15,263 nucleotides of DNA from an uncultured Muribaculaceae bacterium (GCA_910578075.1 CAJTPK010000043.1:1-15263), one strand, 5' to 3'. Shown: positions 6,764 to 15,042, counted from the stretch's first letter. Program-made: numbers and translations. The notes: generated from the sequence alone by a model not told the origin.

Positions 6764-8086
6764 TCAGACGGCCGGCAGACTATGTCCGTTCAACTTGCGG
6801 AAGAGGTCGAGGGCGTAAACGTCAGTCATACCCGAGACATGGTCAAGGACACTCTGGATCCTTTCATAAAGCGTGGGTGCTGTGGTATCGTACTGTCGGG
6901 GTATGATATTGAGAAGAAGTTTTGAATAATTCTTCTCAGGGTTGAGCACAGCATCCATAAGCGTGTCAAGAAGATAAGTTATGATGCGGTTTCCCGCGAG
7001 TTCGATATCCACAACTTCCGGCGCGCAGTATATTTTGTTCCATGCAGTGTCGGAACAATCACGATATGCGGCCCTGAGTCTTTCCTGCATATTGTCGATC
7101 AGGCTTCCCTTGAACGATCCGTTAAGAATCACCTCTTCGTTACGGAAGAAAACATCTGCGCAATCCACCACCATTGTCCCTATCGCGTTCGACCGCAGAT
7201 AAGCTATCTTCTCGTTAGGATCTTCGAGTCTTGTCATGGTGCGGCTCATCCTTTCCCTGTCATTCTCCTCAAAAAAATTCATGAAGAGGTCGAGTACATC
7301 CTGCATGCCGATGATTTTTAGTTTATGGGCATCCTCAAGATCCATTATCTGATAGCAGATGTCATCCGCCGCTTCTGTAATGTACACGAGTGGATGGCGT
7401 GCGAATTTGCCAGGGGCGGTTTCCGGTAGTCCTAATTGTTGTGCCACCCGTCTGAAGATATCCTCTTCAGATGAGAAAAAACCGAATTTACCTTTCTCTC
7501 CAGCATGAAGAGAAGAGTATGGATATTTCACTATCGAAGCGAGCGAAGAATATGTCATGGCCATGCCTCCGTCGCGCCTGCCTCGGAAACGGTGGGTAAG
7601 CAGTCGGAAAGAGTTGGCGTTACCCTCGAAATTGATGAAATCAGCCCATTCGCGCGGACCGAGTCTCTTGCGAAGTTCCTGCCCGTTACCCTCACTGAAA
7701 TATGTGGAGATCGTCTTCTCTCCGGAATGCCCGAAAGGAGGGTTGCCGAGATCATGGCAGAGGCATGCGGCAGCCACAATGTCGCGCATGCCATCGAGCT
7801 TATGGGTCCAGGGTTCTCCTTTGTATTTGTCGTGCAGACGCAAAGCCACTTCATTCCCCATTGATCTTCCGACTGATGAGACTTCAAGGCTGTGCGTTAA
7901 TCTGTTGTGCACAAAGATACTTCCAGGAAGAGGGAAGACCTGGGTCTTGTTCTGCAGGCGCCGGAAAGGAGATGAGAATATCAGCCGGTCATAATCGCGC
8001 TGGAAATCCGAGCGTGTATGGTGACGCGGGTCATGATATTCCTCCATGCCGAGGCGTTTGTCGCAGATTAGCTGGTCCCAATTCAT
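6764..8086 (-). CDS. dgt: Deoxyguanosine triphosphate triphosphohydrolase (dGTPase)
   Basis: HD-superfamily enzyme that hydrolyses dGTP (or other dNTPs) to the nucleoside and tripolyphosphate, controlling dNTP pools in the cytosol. From the ATG at 8086 the product has 440 residues, normal for the type-1 dGTPase family. The conserved N-terminal region SPFRRLQNKTQVFPL (39-53) is followed by the metal-binding histidine in NRLTHSLE (H65), the HD pair in CHDLGNPPFGHSGE (H111, D112) and the later metal aspartate in YITEAADDICY (D241 or D242). All look intact. A second in-frame ATG at 8098 is possible but lies only a few bases after the expected transcription start, so I prefer 8086, which gives MNWDQLI as the N-terminus. 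First gene of a three-gene minus-strand operon and divergent from the T9SS operon. Confidence 0.94.
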   Translation of the reverse strand: MNWDQLICDKRLGMEEYHDPRHHTRSDFQRDYDRLIFSSPFRRLQNKTQVFPLPGSIFVHNRLTHSLEVSSVGRSMGNEVALRLHDKYKGEPWTHKLDGMRDIVAAACLCHDLGNPPFGHSGEKTISTYFSEGNGQELRKRLGPREWADFINFEGNANSFRLLTHRFRGRRDGGMAMTYSSLASIVKYPYSSLHAGEKGKFGFFSSEEDIFRRVAQQLGLPETAPGKFARHPLVYITEAADDICYQIMDLEDAHKLKIIGMQDVLDLFMNFFEENDRERMSRTMTRLEDPNEKIAYLRSNAIGTMVVDCADVFFRNEEVILNGSFKGSLIDNMQERLRAAYRDCSDTAWNKIYCAPEVVDIELAGNRIITYLLDTLMDAVLNPEKNYSKLLLNIIPRQYDTTAPTLYERIQSVLDHVSGMTDVYALDLFRKLNGHSLPAV

Positions 8087-8111
8087 ATTATTAAACATAT
8101 ATAGATTAATG

Positions 8112-8119
8112 CAAAATTA
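8112..8119 (-). promoter_or_regulatory. -7 box of the dgt operon promoter
   Basis: On the minus strand TAATTTTG (8119-8112) matches the -7 consensus. It would start transcription near 8105, about 20 nt before the dgt ATG at 8086. No TTTG is found 19-21 bp upstream, so the -33 part is weak or activator-assisted. The same bases neighbour the candidate -33 box of porT. Confidence 0.5.
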
Positions 8120-8128
8120 ATGAAAATA

Positions 8129-8161
8129 GTTGAATGCCCGTGATTATTGGAGTAATCTTTG
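8129..8161 (+). promoter_or_regulatory. Candidate promoter of the porT-porPKLMN operon
   Basis: GTTG (8129-8132) and AATCTTTG (8154-8161) are 21 bp apart. Each is one base off the -33 TTTG and -7 TAnnTTTG consensus. Transcription would begin near 8167, 32 nt before the preferred porT start. This is the only promoter-like site I see before the operon, and it interleaves with the divergent dgt promoter. Confidence 0.42.
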
Positions 8162-8198
8162 CAACAATAATAAGCAAATGGATTGCGTTATCATATCA

Positions 8199-8957
8199 AT
8201 GAGACATTTCCGAGCTACTTATCGTCATTACCGAGCATTTCTGCGTGTCGTGTCAATCGCGGCTGTATTGCTGATGTCATGCAGTCCGCAGGCGTGGCCG
8301 AAGCCGGGCGACAAGGTTCTCAACCGCCCATATGCCGACCAGAAGAGATGGCACTTCGGATTCTCTGTAGGCACGCAGTTTCAGGATCTGAAATTCACTC
8401 ACAACGGATTTATCACGGATGCTCCCGAAAATGGGCAGTGGTTTGTGGAGATACCCTCTTATGCGCCTGGTATCTGTGCTAATGTGCTTGTGGATCTGCG
8501 GTTGCACAAACATTTCAATCTGCGTTTCACTCCCGGAATGTATTTTGGTTCCAAAAGCGTGGAGATGATTGATGCCAACAATGAGACGCGTTTGCGTCAG
8601 GAGATAAAATCAGCTTACGTGGTGTTGCCTTTTGATCTGAAAATATCGGGTGAGAGGTATCACAATTCTCGTCCCTACGTAACTCTTGGAGCGATGGGTA
8701 CATTCGATGTGGGAAAGAAACGCTCCGATTATCTGCAGTTTAACACCGCCGACGCCTATCTTACGATCGGCCTTGGATGCGATTTTTATCTTCCGTTTTT
8801 TAAATTGAATCCGGAGATCAAGTTCTGTTTCGGACTCACCGACATACTGCGTCATGACCGACCTGATCTTGTCGATAATCCGGATATGTTCAAGATTACC
8901 CAGTCTCTTACCAAAGTGAAGTCAAAAATGTTTGTGCTCACTTTTTATTTTGAATAA
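8199..8957 (+). CDS. porT: PorT-family outer-membrane beta-barrel, T9SS assembly factor
   Basis: PorT is an outer-membrane protein required to build the type IX secretion system. After a signal sequence (basic MRHFRATYRHYR, then a hydrophobic run ending near SPQA), the mature part begins with the family's typical NRPYADQKRWHFGFSVGTQ segment and continues as alternating amphipathic beta strands (for example KHFNLRFTPGMYFG, YVVLPFDLKIS, AYLTIGLGCDFYL) ending in an aromatic terminal strand FVLTFYFE. This is the layout of a small barrel of about eight strands. The first ATG in frame is 8178; I prefer 8199 because it yields a purely basic n-region, and an upstream TTG at 8130 lies inside the promoter. 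It is the first gene of the T9SS operon, with 5 bp to porP. The cysteine in LLMSC resembles a weak lipobox, but barrel proteins of this family are not lipoproteins. Confidence 0.87.
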   Translation: MRHFRATYRHYRAFLRVVSIAAVLLMSCSPQAWPKPGDKVLNRPYADQKRWHFGFSVGTQFQDLKFTHNGFITDAPENGQWFVEIPSYAPGICANVLVDLRLHKHFNLRFTPGMYFGSKSVEMIDANNETRLRQEIKSAYVVLPFDLKISGERYHNSRPYVTLGAMGTFDVGKKRSDYLQFNTADAYLTIGLGCDFYLPFFKLNPEIKFCFGLTDILRHDRPDLVDNPDMFKITQSLTKVKSKMFVLTFYFE

Positions 8958-8962
8958 GCAGG

Positions 8963-9964
8963 ATGTATTTTGACTTGAAAAAATATCGCGGAGCCCTTAT
9001 CCTTGTTATCCTCTTTTCTCTTATGTCAGGGGGATGGGAATTGAAGGCGCAGAACGATGTGCAGTTCACACAGTATTGGGCTGTTCCGACATATTATAAT
9101 CCGGCAGCCACCGGCGAAATAGATTTTCTGCGTATCCGAGGCGGAGCGAGGATGCAATGGATAGGTATAGAGAACGCGCCTAAAAGTTTTCTTGCCGCAG
9201 CTGATATGCCGGTTAAGATAGGGAAGAAGAGGATTGGTGTCGGTGTGAATATGAGCCAGGAGTCGCTTGGTCTTTTTTCGAATATGCTGATAAACGCTCA
9301 GGGAAGCTACAAATTCAAATTTCTGAAAGGCACCCTTTCAATCGGCGTGCAGGCAGGATATTACAATACCAAATTCAAAGGTTCGGAAGTATACATTCCT
9401 GAGGGTGATGACTTTCATCAGCCAGTTGATGAGGCGATACCGACACAGGACGTGACAGGAAATTCCTTTGACCTCTCGGCTGGGTTGTGGTATACCCATA
9501 AATATTTCACAATCGGAGTCTCTGGATTGCATCTGCTTGAACCAACGGTCAGGCTTAGCAATGAAGGTGCGGAAAATGCCGAGGTTTCTCAATATGAGAC
9601 CGTGCTGAAGCGTTCGCTCTATTTTACGGCAAGTGGCAATATCGGGCTCAAAAACACGTTATTTGAATTGCAGCCCTCCATGATGGTGAAGACTGATTTT
9701 GACAACTTTGCCGCAGAAGTGACCATGCGTGCCAGATATAATAAATTCCTGTCGTTTGGTGTGGGTTACCGCTATAAGGACGCGGTGAGCGCCATGATTG
9801 CGGCTGAGTTCAAAAACTTTTTCATCGGATATTCTTACGATTACCCGACATCCGCCATTTCAAAGGCTTCTTCCGGAAGCCATGAGATAGTGGCAGGCTA
9901 TATGATTAAACTCGATTTCAGCGGGAAAAACAAAAATAAGCACCGCTCCATAAGGATAATGTAA
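8963..9964 (+). CDS. porP: PorP/SprF-family type IX secretion outer-membrane protein
   Basis: A 333-residue outer-membrane protein with a signal peptide likely cut after residue 29 (ELKA-Q). The mature start, QNDVQFTQYWAVPTYYNPAATGE, is the hallmark of the PorP/SprF family, followed by RGGARMQWIG and repeated beta strands to a C-terminal amphipathic strand. In Porphyromonas gingivalis PorP is needed for gingipain secretion. In Flavobacterium SprF homologues work with specific surface adhesins and help anchor the GldK/GldN ring to the outer membrane. Here it directly precedes porK, the gene order known from P. gingivalis, so it is the core PorP rather than an accessory SprF copy. The gap to porT is 5 bp and to porK 21 bp. 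Confidence 0.93.
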   Translation: MYFDLKKYRGALILVILFSLMSGGWELKAQNDVQFTQYWAVPTYYNPAATGEIDFLRIRGGARMQWIGIENAPKSFLAAADMPVKIGKKRIGVGVNMSQESLGLFSNMLINAQGSYKFKFLKGTLSIGVQAGYYNTKFKGSEVYIPEGDDFHQPVDEAIPTQDVTGNSFDLSAGLWYTHKYFTIGVSGLHLLEPTVRLSNEGAENAEVSQYETVLKRSLYFTASGNIGLKNTLFELQPSMMVKTDFDNFAAEVTMRARYNKFLSFGVGYRYKDAVSAMIAAEFKNFFIGYSYDYPTSAISKASSGSHEIVAGYMIKLDFSGKNKNKHRSIRIM

Positions 9965-9985
9965 AAGAGAATTAAATAAGCTTCT

Positions 9986-11473
9986 ATGATAAAGATGAAG
10001 AAATCAATATATTCAACAGCAGGTTCCGGCGGTCTGCGCGGGGCTTTGGCCGTATGCGCGGCTGTTGCTGCCGGATCGCTCCTTGTGTCATGTATGGGCG
10101 CAAGAGGCGGTGGTAGCGGCGGTGAGGTTACAGGTGTGGGTGGAACCACATTCTCCGAACCCGCGCCTTACGGTATGGTGCTCATCGACCGGGGCTCAAT
10201 AGCCATGGGTCCGTCGCAGGATGATTCTGTGGCAGGGATAAAGGCTGATCCGAAAGGCATTTCAGTAGATGCTTTCTGGATGGATGAGACTGAAATAACC
10301 AATTCGAAGTATAAGCAGTTTGTGTTCTGGGTGAGGGATTCTATCATCAGGGAGCGTCTCGCTGATCCGGCGTACGGCGGAAATGAGATTTTCAAGATAG
10401 AGGAAGATAAAGAGGGTAACCCTATAAAACCCTATCTTAACTGGAATAAGCCGATTCCATGGAGAAATCCTAACGAGGATGAGGCGCGTGCCATCGAGAG
10501 CCTTTACCGTACAAACCCTATCACCGGCCAGCGTGAGCTTGACCCCACGCAACTCAACTACCGATATGAAATCTACAATCATACGGCCGCGGCAAAACGC
10601 GAGAACCGTCTTGATCCAACGCGTAGAATCTACAATACCGACATACCGGTTTCCAATGAGTTGCCTATAATCTCCAAAGATACAGCCTATCTTTCGGAAG
10701 ACGGCGAGATTATCCGCGAGACCGTGACTCGTCCGCTTACCGGGGACTATGACTTCCTTAACACATACATAGTGAACGTCTATCCCGACACGACGGCTTG
10801 GATCAACGATTTTGACAACGCATATAATGAGCCATACACCCGTATGTATTTTTCACATGCCGGTTATAATGATTATCCGGTGGTGGGCGTGAGCTGGGAG
10901 CAGGCGAATGCTTTTGCCAACTGGCGTACCGATTATCTCAAACGCTCGCTGGGTAAGGAAGGAGTCTATATAGAACCTTACCGCCTTCCCACCGAGGCAG
11001 AATGGGAATATGCCGCGCGTGCCGGAAATTCAGCCAGCCCATATCCTTGGGAAGAAACATTGCCGATGGATGAGAGAGGATGCTTCTACGCGAATTTCAA
11101 GCCAATGGACGGAGACTTTGTAAGGGACGGGCATGTGATCACATCATCCGTAGGTACATTCAAGCCCAATGACTTCGGACTCTACGACATGGCAGGTAAT
11201 GTATCGGAGTGGACATCCACTGCATATACTGAAAGTGTAGGTAAGCTTACGTCCGATCTCAATCCCGAATTCAGGTATGATGCCGCCAAGGAAGATCCCT
11301 ACAACATGAAGCGCAAGATTGTGCGTGGCGGAAGCTGGAAGGATGTGGCACGCAATATCCGCTCGGATCTCCGCATGTGGGAGTATCAGAACGAGCAGCG
11401 TTCGTATATAGGTTTCCGTTGTGTACGTTCTCAGATCGGTTTTGCCAAAGGAACACAGAAAAAGAAAAAGTAG
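9986..11473 (+). CDS. porK: T9SS ring lipoprotein PorK/GldK (FGE-sulfatase fold)
   Basis: PorK forms with PorN the large periplasmic ring attached to the outer membrane in the T9SS. The 495-residue product starts with a lipoprotein signal whose lipobox is LLVSC (C36), then a Gly-rich linker (41-53) and a formylglycine-generating-enzyme-like domain (about 60-490). Recognisable motifs are MDETEITNSKYKQFV, GVSWEQANAFANWR, YRLPTEAEWEYAARAG, DMAGNVSEWTS, VRGGSWKDVARNIRSDLR and IGFRCVR. Where true FGE enzymes carry two catalytic cysteines just after the RGGS motif, this protein has none, consistent with a structural role. Two starts, 9986 and 9995, are equally reasonable. Third gene of the operon; porL starts 2 bp after its stop. 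Confidence 0.94.
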   Translation: MIKMKKSIYSTAGSGGLRGALAVCAAVAAGSLLVSCMGARGGGSGGEVTGVGGTTFSEPAPYGMVLIDRGSIAMGPSQDDSVAGIKADPKGISVDAFWMDETEITNSKYKQFVFWVRDSIIRERLADPAYGGNEIFKIEEDKEGNPIKPYLNWNKPIPWRNPNEDEARAIESLYRTNPITGQRELDPTQLNYRYEIYNHTAAAKRENRLDPTRRIYNTDIPVSNELPIISKDTAYLSEDGEIIRETVTRPLTGDYDFLNTYIVNVYPDTTAWINDFDNAYNEPYTRMYFSHAGYNDYPVVGVSWEQANAFANWRTDYLKRSLGKEGVYIEPYRLPTEAEWEYAARAGNSASPYPWEETLPMDERGCFYANFKPMDGDFVRDGHVITSSVGTFKPNDFGLYDMAGNVSEWTSTAYTESVGKLTSDLNPEFRYDAAKEDPYNMKRKIVRGGSWKDVARNIRSDLRMWEYQNEQRSYIGFRCVRSQIGFAKGTQKKKK

Positions 11474-11475
11474 AA

Positions 11476-12264
11476 ATGGTTAAGATACGCAAATACGCCA
11501 ATGTGATCGAACGTTTCCTTCACGGCGAAAAAGGTCAGCGATTTTTTAATTTCGCATATTCAATCGGTGCCGCAATCGTAATCTGGGGTGCGCTCTTCAA
11601 GATATTGCATCTCCCCGGAGGAAGCCTGCTTTTATGTATCGGTATGGGTACGGAGATTGCCATGTTTATCCTTACGGCATTCGACCGTCCCCCGAAAGAA
11701 TATGCATGGGAAGAGGTGTTTCCCGTGCTTGATACGAAGAATGCGGATGACCGCCCTGAATTTTCAGCTCATCCAGAAGTGGTGATGGCAGGAGGCGGTT
11801 ATCCGGCAGGGGAATATTCAGAGGCATCCGCCGGTGTTGCCACTGTTGCTGCGGTTTCTGCGTCTCCACAAAAACTTCCGGAATTGCCGGAACTGCCTAA
11901 AGTCGCGGATTTCGCGGAGGTGTCTGCTGAATATGTGTCGCAGATGCAGTCGATTGCGGAGCAGATGGCAAAACTGAATGAGACATATTCAGCGCAGATG
12001 CAGGATCTTAACCGCAATGTGGCCGGGCTTAACACAATTTATGAGATTCAGCTGAAAAGCATCTCATCCCAGCTCGAGACTATTGATCATGTTAACCGCG
12101 GTCTGAAGGATATCCGTGATATGTATGAGAAATCGGCGAATGAGTCGATACGCTATTGCGAGGAGACCGAAAAGATGTCGAAATATATGCATCAGATCAA
12201 TGCTGTTTACGAGAGGATGATCACCGCTATGACCATCAATATCAACATGCAGAATCCAAAATAA
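11476..12264 (+). CDS. porL: T9SS inner-membrane motor protein PorL/GldL
   Basis: PorL and PorM form the proton-motive-force driven motor that powers type IX secretion (and gliding where present). The 262-residue protein has two membrane helices (about 24-44 and 48-69) joined by the family motif ALFKILHLPGG (39-49), with charged residues K42 and, in the second helix, E60 that are typical of the proton-conducting site in GldL. The long C-terminal part is cytoplasmic: an Ala/Pro-rich linker (about 100-140) and a Gln/Glu/Met-rich region of heptad character (about 150-255) likely to form coiled coils. The open frame extends upstream to 11377 inside porK, but the ATG at 11476, just after the porK stop, gives the family N-terminus. 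porM follows after 6 bp. Confidence 0.94.
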   Translation: MVKIRKYANVIERFLHGEKGQRFFNFAYSIGAAIVIWGALFKILHLPGGSLLLCIGMGTEIAMFILTAFDRPPKEYAWEEVFPVLDTKNADDRPEFSAHPEVVMAGGGYPAGEYSEASAGVATVAAVSASPQKLPELPELPKVADFAEVSAEYVSQMQSIAEQMAKLNETYSAQMQDLNRNVAGLNTIYEIQLKSISSQLETIDHVNRGLKDIRDMYEKSANESIRYCEETEKMSKYMHQINAVYERMITAMTININMQNPK

Positions 12265-12270
12265 ACAAAG

Positions 12271-13848
12271 ATGGCAGGTGCAGGAAATAATGTGGCGCGA
12301 ATGTCACCGAGGCAGAGGATGATAAACCTGATGTATATCGTCCTCACTGCCATGCTGGCTCTCAATGTGTCGAGCGATGTGCTCAACGGGTTCAGTCAGG
12401 TGCAGGACAGCATACACCGCACTAATCTCAATATCACGTCGCGCAACGGAGTGCAGTTCGCTCATCTTGAGAGCCTCTACAAGCAGAATCCGGAAAAGGC
12501 AGGCAAATGGTATGAGCAGGGAAACGAACTCCATAAGCGGTCAGATGCTCTTTATGACGTGATCGAGAGCCTTAAGATGGATATTGCCAAGGCTGCTGAC
12601 GGTGATGACGGGGTGTATATAGATATAAAAAACAATGATGATCTTGAGGCTTCGTCTGTAACTATGCTCAACCCTGCCTCCAACAAGGGTGCTGCTCTGC
12701 GTAAAAATATAGATGCTTACCGTGAATATGTGAAGACTCTTATCCCCGATGCCGGTAAAAGAAAGGCAGTGGAGGATATGCTTTCAACCAAGGTGATTAA
12801 CCGTAAAGGCACGGTTGGCCCCACCTCTTGGGAGCAGAAGATGTTTGAAAATATGCCAGCGGTGGCGGCTGTAACGCTGTTGACCAAGGTTCAGAATGAC
12901 ATCCGTCAGGCGGAGTCGGAGGCGCTTTCAAGTCTAATCACATCAATAGATATCGGGGATGTCCGCGTTAACGAGCTTAACGCTTATGTCATTCCTAATT
13001 CAAATATGATTATGCGAGGTGGTAAGTATTCGGCGAATATAGTGCTTGCCGCCATCGATACCACCCAGCGTCCTGCAATATATGTAAACGGATCGAAGTT
13101 GAACAATTCCGACGGACTATATGAGTTTGTTGCGGGAAGTGTTGGAAACCATGAATACTCCGGATATATCGAAGTGGCGAGAGGCGACGGTTCCATAGAT
13201 AAGCGTCCTTTCAAGTCTTCATATACTGTAATGGAGCCCATGGCTACTATATCACCTACAATGATGAATGTGCTTTATGCCGGTATTGCCAACCCGATCA
13301 GTATCTCGGTGCCCGGAGTTCCGATGTCTGCGGTGCAGGCAACGATGAGCAACGGAACACTTACCCGTAATGGAGACCATTGGGTGGCGCAATCAGGCAA
13401 AGTGGGGTCGGAGGCTGTGATTTCTGTTTCTGCCAATATGGATGGCAGGGTGCAGCAGGTTGGTTCGATGACATTCCGTGTGCGCAAACTTCCGGATCCG
13501 ACACCATATCTGCCGGTAAAAGACGGTAACGGGAATACCATTCATTATAAGGGCTCTCCCAAACGTATAACCAAAGGTGCGCTGATGGCAGCAGAAGGTT
13601 TGGGCGCAGCCATAGATGATGATATCTTGAATGTGACATATTCGGTAGTGTCTTTTTCCACTGTCTTCACCGACCAGATGGGTAATGCCATTCCCGAATT
13701 ATCCGATGGAGCGAAATTCTCATCCCGTCAGAAAGAGCAATTCAAGCGTCTAAAGCCAGGCAAGAGTTTCTTCATATCAAATGTGAAGGCCAAAGGACCG
13801 GATGGAATAACCCGGGATATCTCCCCGATGCAGGTAGTGCTGAATTAA
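12271..13848 (+). CDS. porM: T9SS motor protein PorM/GldM
   Basis: PorM spans the inner membrane once and reaches through the periplasm toward the PorK-PorN ring, transmitting energy from the PorL-PorM motor. The 525-residue product matches the family length. The N-terminal SPRQRMINLMYIVLTAMLAL (12-31) contains the single membrane helix and the best conserved motif, followed by NVSSDVLNGF. The periplasmic part begins with a helical domain (about 40-220) and continues in beta-sandwich domains (for example MRGGKYSANIVLAA at 248-261, a central part near ISVPGVPMSAVQATM, and a C-terminal VSFSTVFTDQMGN region), agreeing with the four-domain D1-D4 structure of PorM/GldM. 32 bp separate it from porN. 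Confidence 0.95.
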   Translation: MAGAGNNVARMSPRQRMINLMYIVLTAMLALNVSSDVLNGFSQVQDSIHRTNLNITSRNGVQFAHLESLYKQNPEKAGKWYEQGNELHKRSDALYDVIESLKMDIAKAADGDDGVYIDIKNNDDLEASSVTMLNPASNKGAALRKNIDAYREYVKTLIPDAGKRKAVEDMLSTKVINRKGTVGPTSWEQKMFENMPAVAAVTLLTKVQNDIRQAESEALSSLITSIDIGDVRVNELNAYVIPNSNMIMRGGKYSANIVLAAIDTTQRPAIYVNGSKLNNSDGLYEFVAGSVGNHEYSGYIEVARGDGSIDKRPFKSSYTVMEPMATISPTMMNVLYAGIANPISISVPGVPMSAVQATMSNGTLTRNGDHWVAQSGKVGSEAVISVSANMDGRVQQVGSMTFRVRKLPDPTPYLPVKDGNGNTIHYKGSPKRITKGALMAAEGLGAAIDDDILNVTYSVVSFSTVFTDQMGNAIPELSDGAKFSSRQKEQFKRLKPGKSFFISNVKAKGPDGITRDISPMQVVLN

Positions 13849-13880
13849 CATACCCTGCTGAATCAAAATTTTAATAGATT

Positions 13881-15020
13881 ATGATTAAGATGAAAATATA
13901 CAGAAAAATATTTCTTCTGATTTTTGCGGGAGCCGTGGCATTTGGAGCTACAGCTCAGGTTGAGACCGGAGGCACTATCCGCAAGCGTTCCGAACGCGAC
14001 AAGAAAAAAACGGAGAAAACTGTCGGGGTTACAGGGCGTATGCAGTCTTTTTATGAGAAGAAGGCTCCGCATGATGCCGACCTGTCATATATGCGGGAAA
14101 TATATCGTGATCTTGATCTCAAGAAAGCGGAAAACTCACCGTTATATTACCCCGAAGACGCCATTGACGGGAAGGAAAACCTGTTGCGTGTCATCATGGG
14201 GGCGGTTGTAGACGGAAGAATTCCGGCTTACGAATACCTTGACGGCAGGGAGATCTTTTCTGACCAGTATAAGGTAAATGTTGGGGAGATGCTCGACCGT
14301 TTCGGAATATACTATACTCAGGCAAAGGGTTCGACTGCAAAAAATCCCAAATATCATATTGAGGAAGCGGATATGCCGACAGGTCAGGTTCTCAATTACT
14401 ATATTATAGAGAAATGGGAATTCGACCGGCGCTCAAACCGTATGAAAACGCGTGTTGAGGCGATATGTCCGGTCATGACCCGTGCCGGAGATTTCGGAGG
14501 AGAGGCAAAATATCCCATGTTCTGGGTTAAGTTCGATGCCTTGCGTCCGTTCCTTGCCCATCAATATGTGTTCGTAAATGATGATAACAATATTCCACAG
14601 TATAGCCTTGATGATTATTTCAATCTCGGCATGTATGATGGAGAAATCTATAAGACCCGCAATCTCCGCAATCTTTCGATGGCGCAGATGTATCCCGACG
14701 AGGATATGCGTAAACATGCGCAGGATAGCATTGACAACCGGTTGAAATCATACGGAAAGGATCTTTGGGTCCCATCACGCGAGGAATATCTCGCCCAAAA
14801 AGAGGCTGAGGAAGCTAAGGCTGCAGCAATCGCAGCCGGAGATACGATTCCCGGGCGTACGGTTGTTGCGGAGACAAAAAATGTACGCAGATCGAGCGCC
14901 AGGACAAAAAAACGCTCTTCAACCACAAAAAAATCCAGATCTCCTAAAGTGAAATCCTCATCCTCCTCAAACCAGCCAAATTCCTCTGCAACCAAGTCTG
15001 TGCGTCGTCGCAAGAGATAA
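13881..15020 (+). CDS. porN: T9SS ring protein PorN/GldN with a long basic Ser/Lys/Arg tail
   Basis: PorN is the periplasmic partner of lipoprotein PorK in the T9SS ring and contacts PorM. The 379-residue product has a signal peptide likely cut after residue 25 (ATA-Q). The conserved body (about 60-300) includes a YPEDAIDGKENLLRVIM segment, REIFSDQYKVNVGEMLDRFG, LNYYIIEKWEFDRRSNRM, YPMFWVKFDALRP and DDYFNLGMYDGEIYKTRN, all GldN-like. After an Ala/Glu-rich helix (302-320) comes a 47-residue tail (333-379) made mostly of Ser, Lys, Arg and Thr. It resembles a disordered, nucleic-acid- or polyanion-binding tail and is longer than the core fold requires. Two A7 runs lie within it. Starts at 13881 and 13890 are both possible. 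Last gene of the operon. Confidence 0.93.
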   Translation: MIKMKIYRKIFLLIFAGAVAFGATAQVETGGTIRKRSERDKKKTEKTVGVTGRMQSFYEKKAPHDADLSYMREIYRDLDLKKAENSPLYYPEDAIDGKENLLRVIMGAVVDGRIPAYEYLDGREIFSDQYKVNVGEMLDRFGIYYTQAKGSTAKNPKYHIEEADMPTGQVLNYYIIEKWEFDRRSNRMKTRVEAICPVMTRAGDFGGEAKYPMFWVKFDALRPFLAHQYVFVNDDNNIPQYSLDDYFNLGMYDGEIYKTRNLRNLSMAQMYPDEDMRKHAQDSIDNRLKSYGKDLWVPSREEYLAQKEAEEAKAAAIAAGDTIPGRTVVAETKNVRRSSARTKKRSSTTKKSRSPKVKSSSSSNQPNSSATKSVRRRKR

Positions 15021-15042
15021 GACGAAAAAAGAGGTAAAAAAT

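Noticed and set aside
7502..8094. Several plus-strand ORFs of 110-145 codons opposite dgt
   Set aside because: They are shadows of the well-conserved dGTPase coding strand, with no recognisable domain.
8130..8198. TTG start at 8130 for porT
   Set aside because: It falls inside the candidate promoter and would place 23 polar residues before the signal peptide; the ATG at 8199 (or 8178) is better.
11377..11475. Upstream extension of the porL frame
   Set aside because: It lies within the end of porK; the ATG at 11476 gives the conserved GldL N-terminus.
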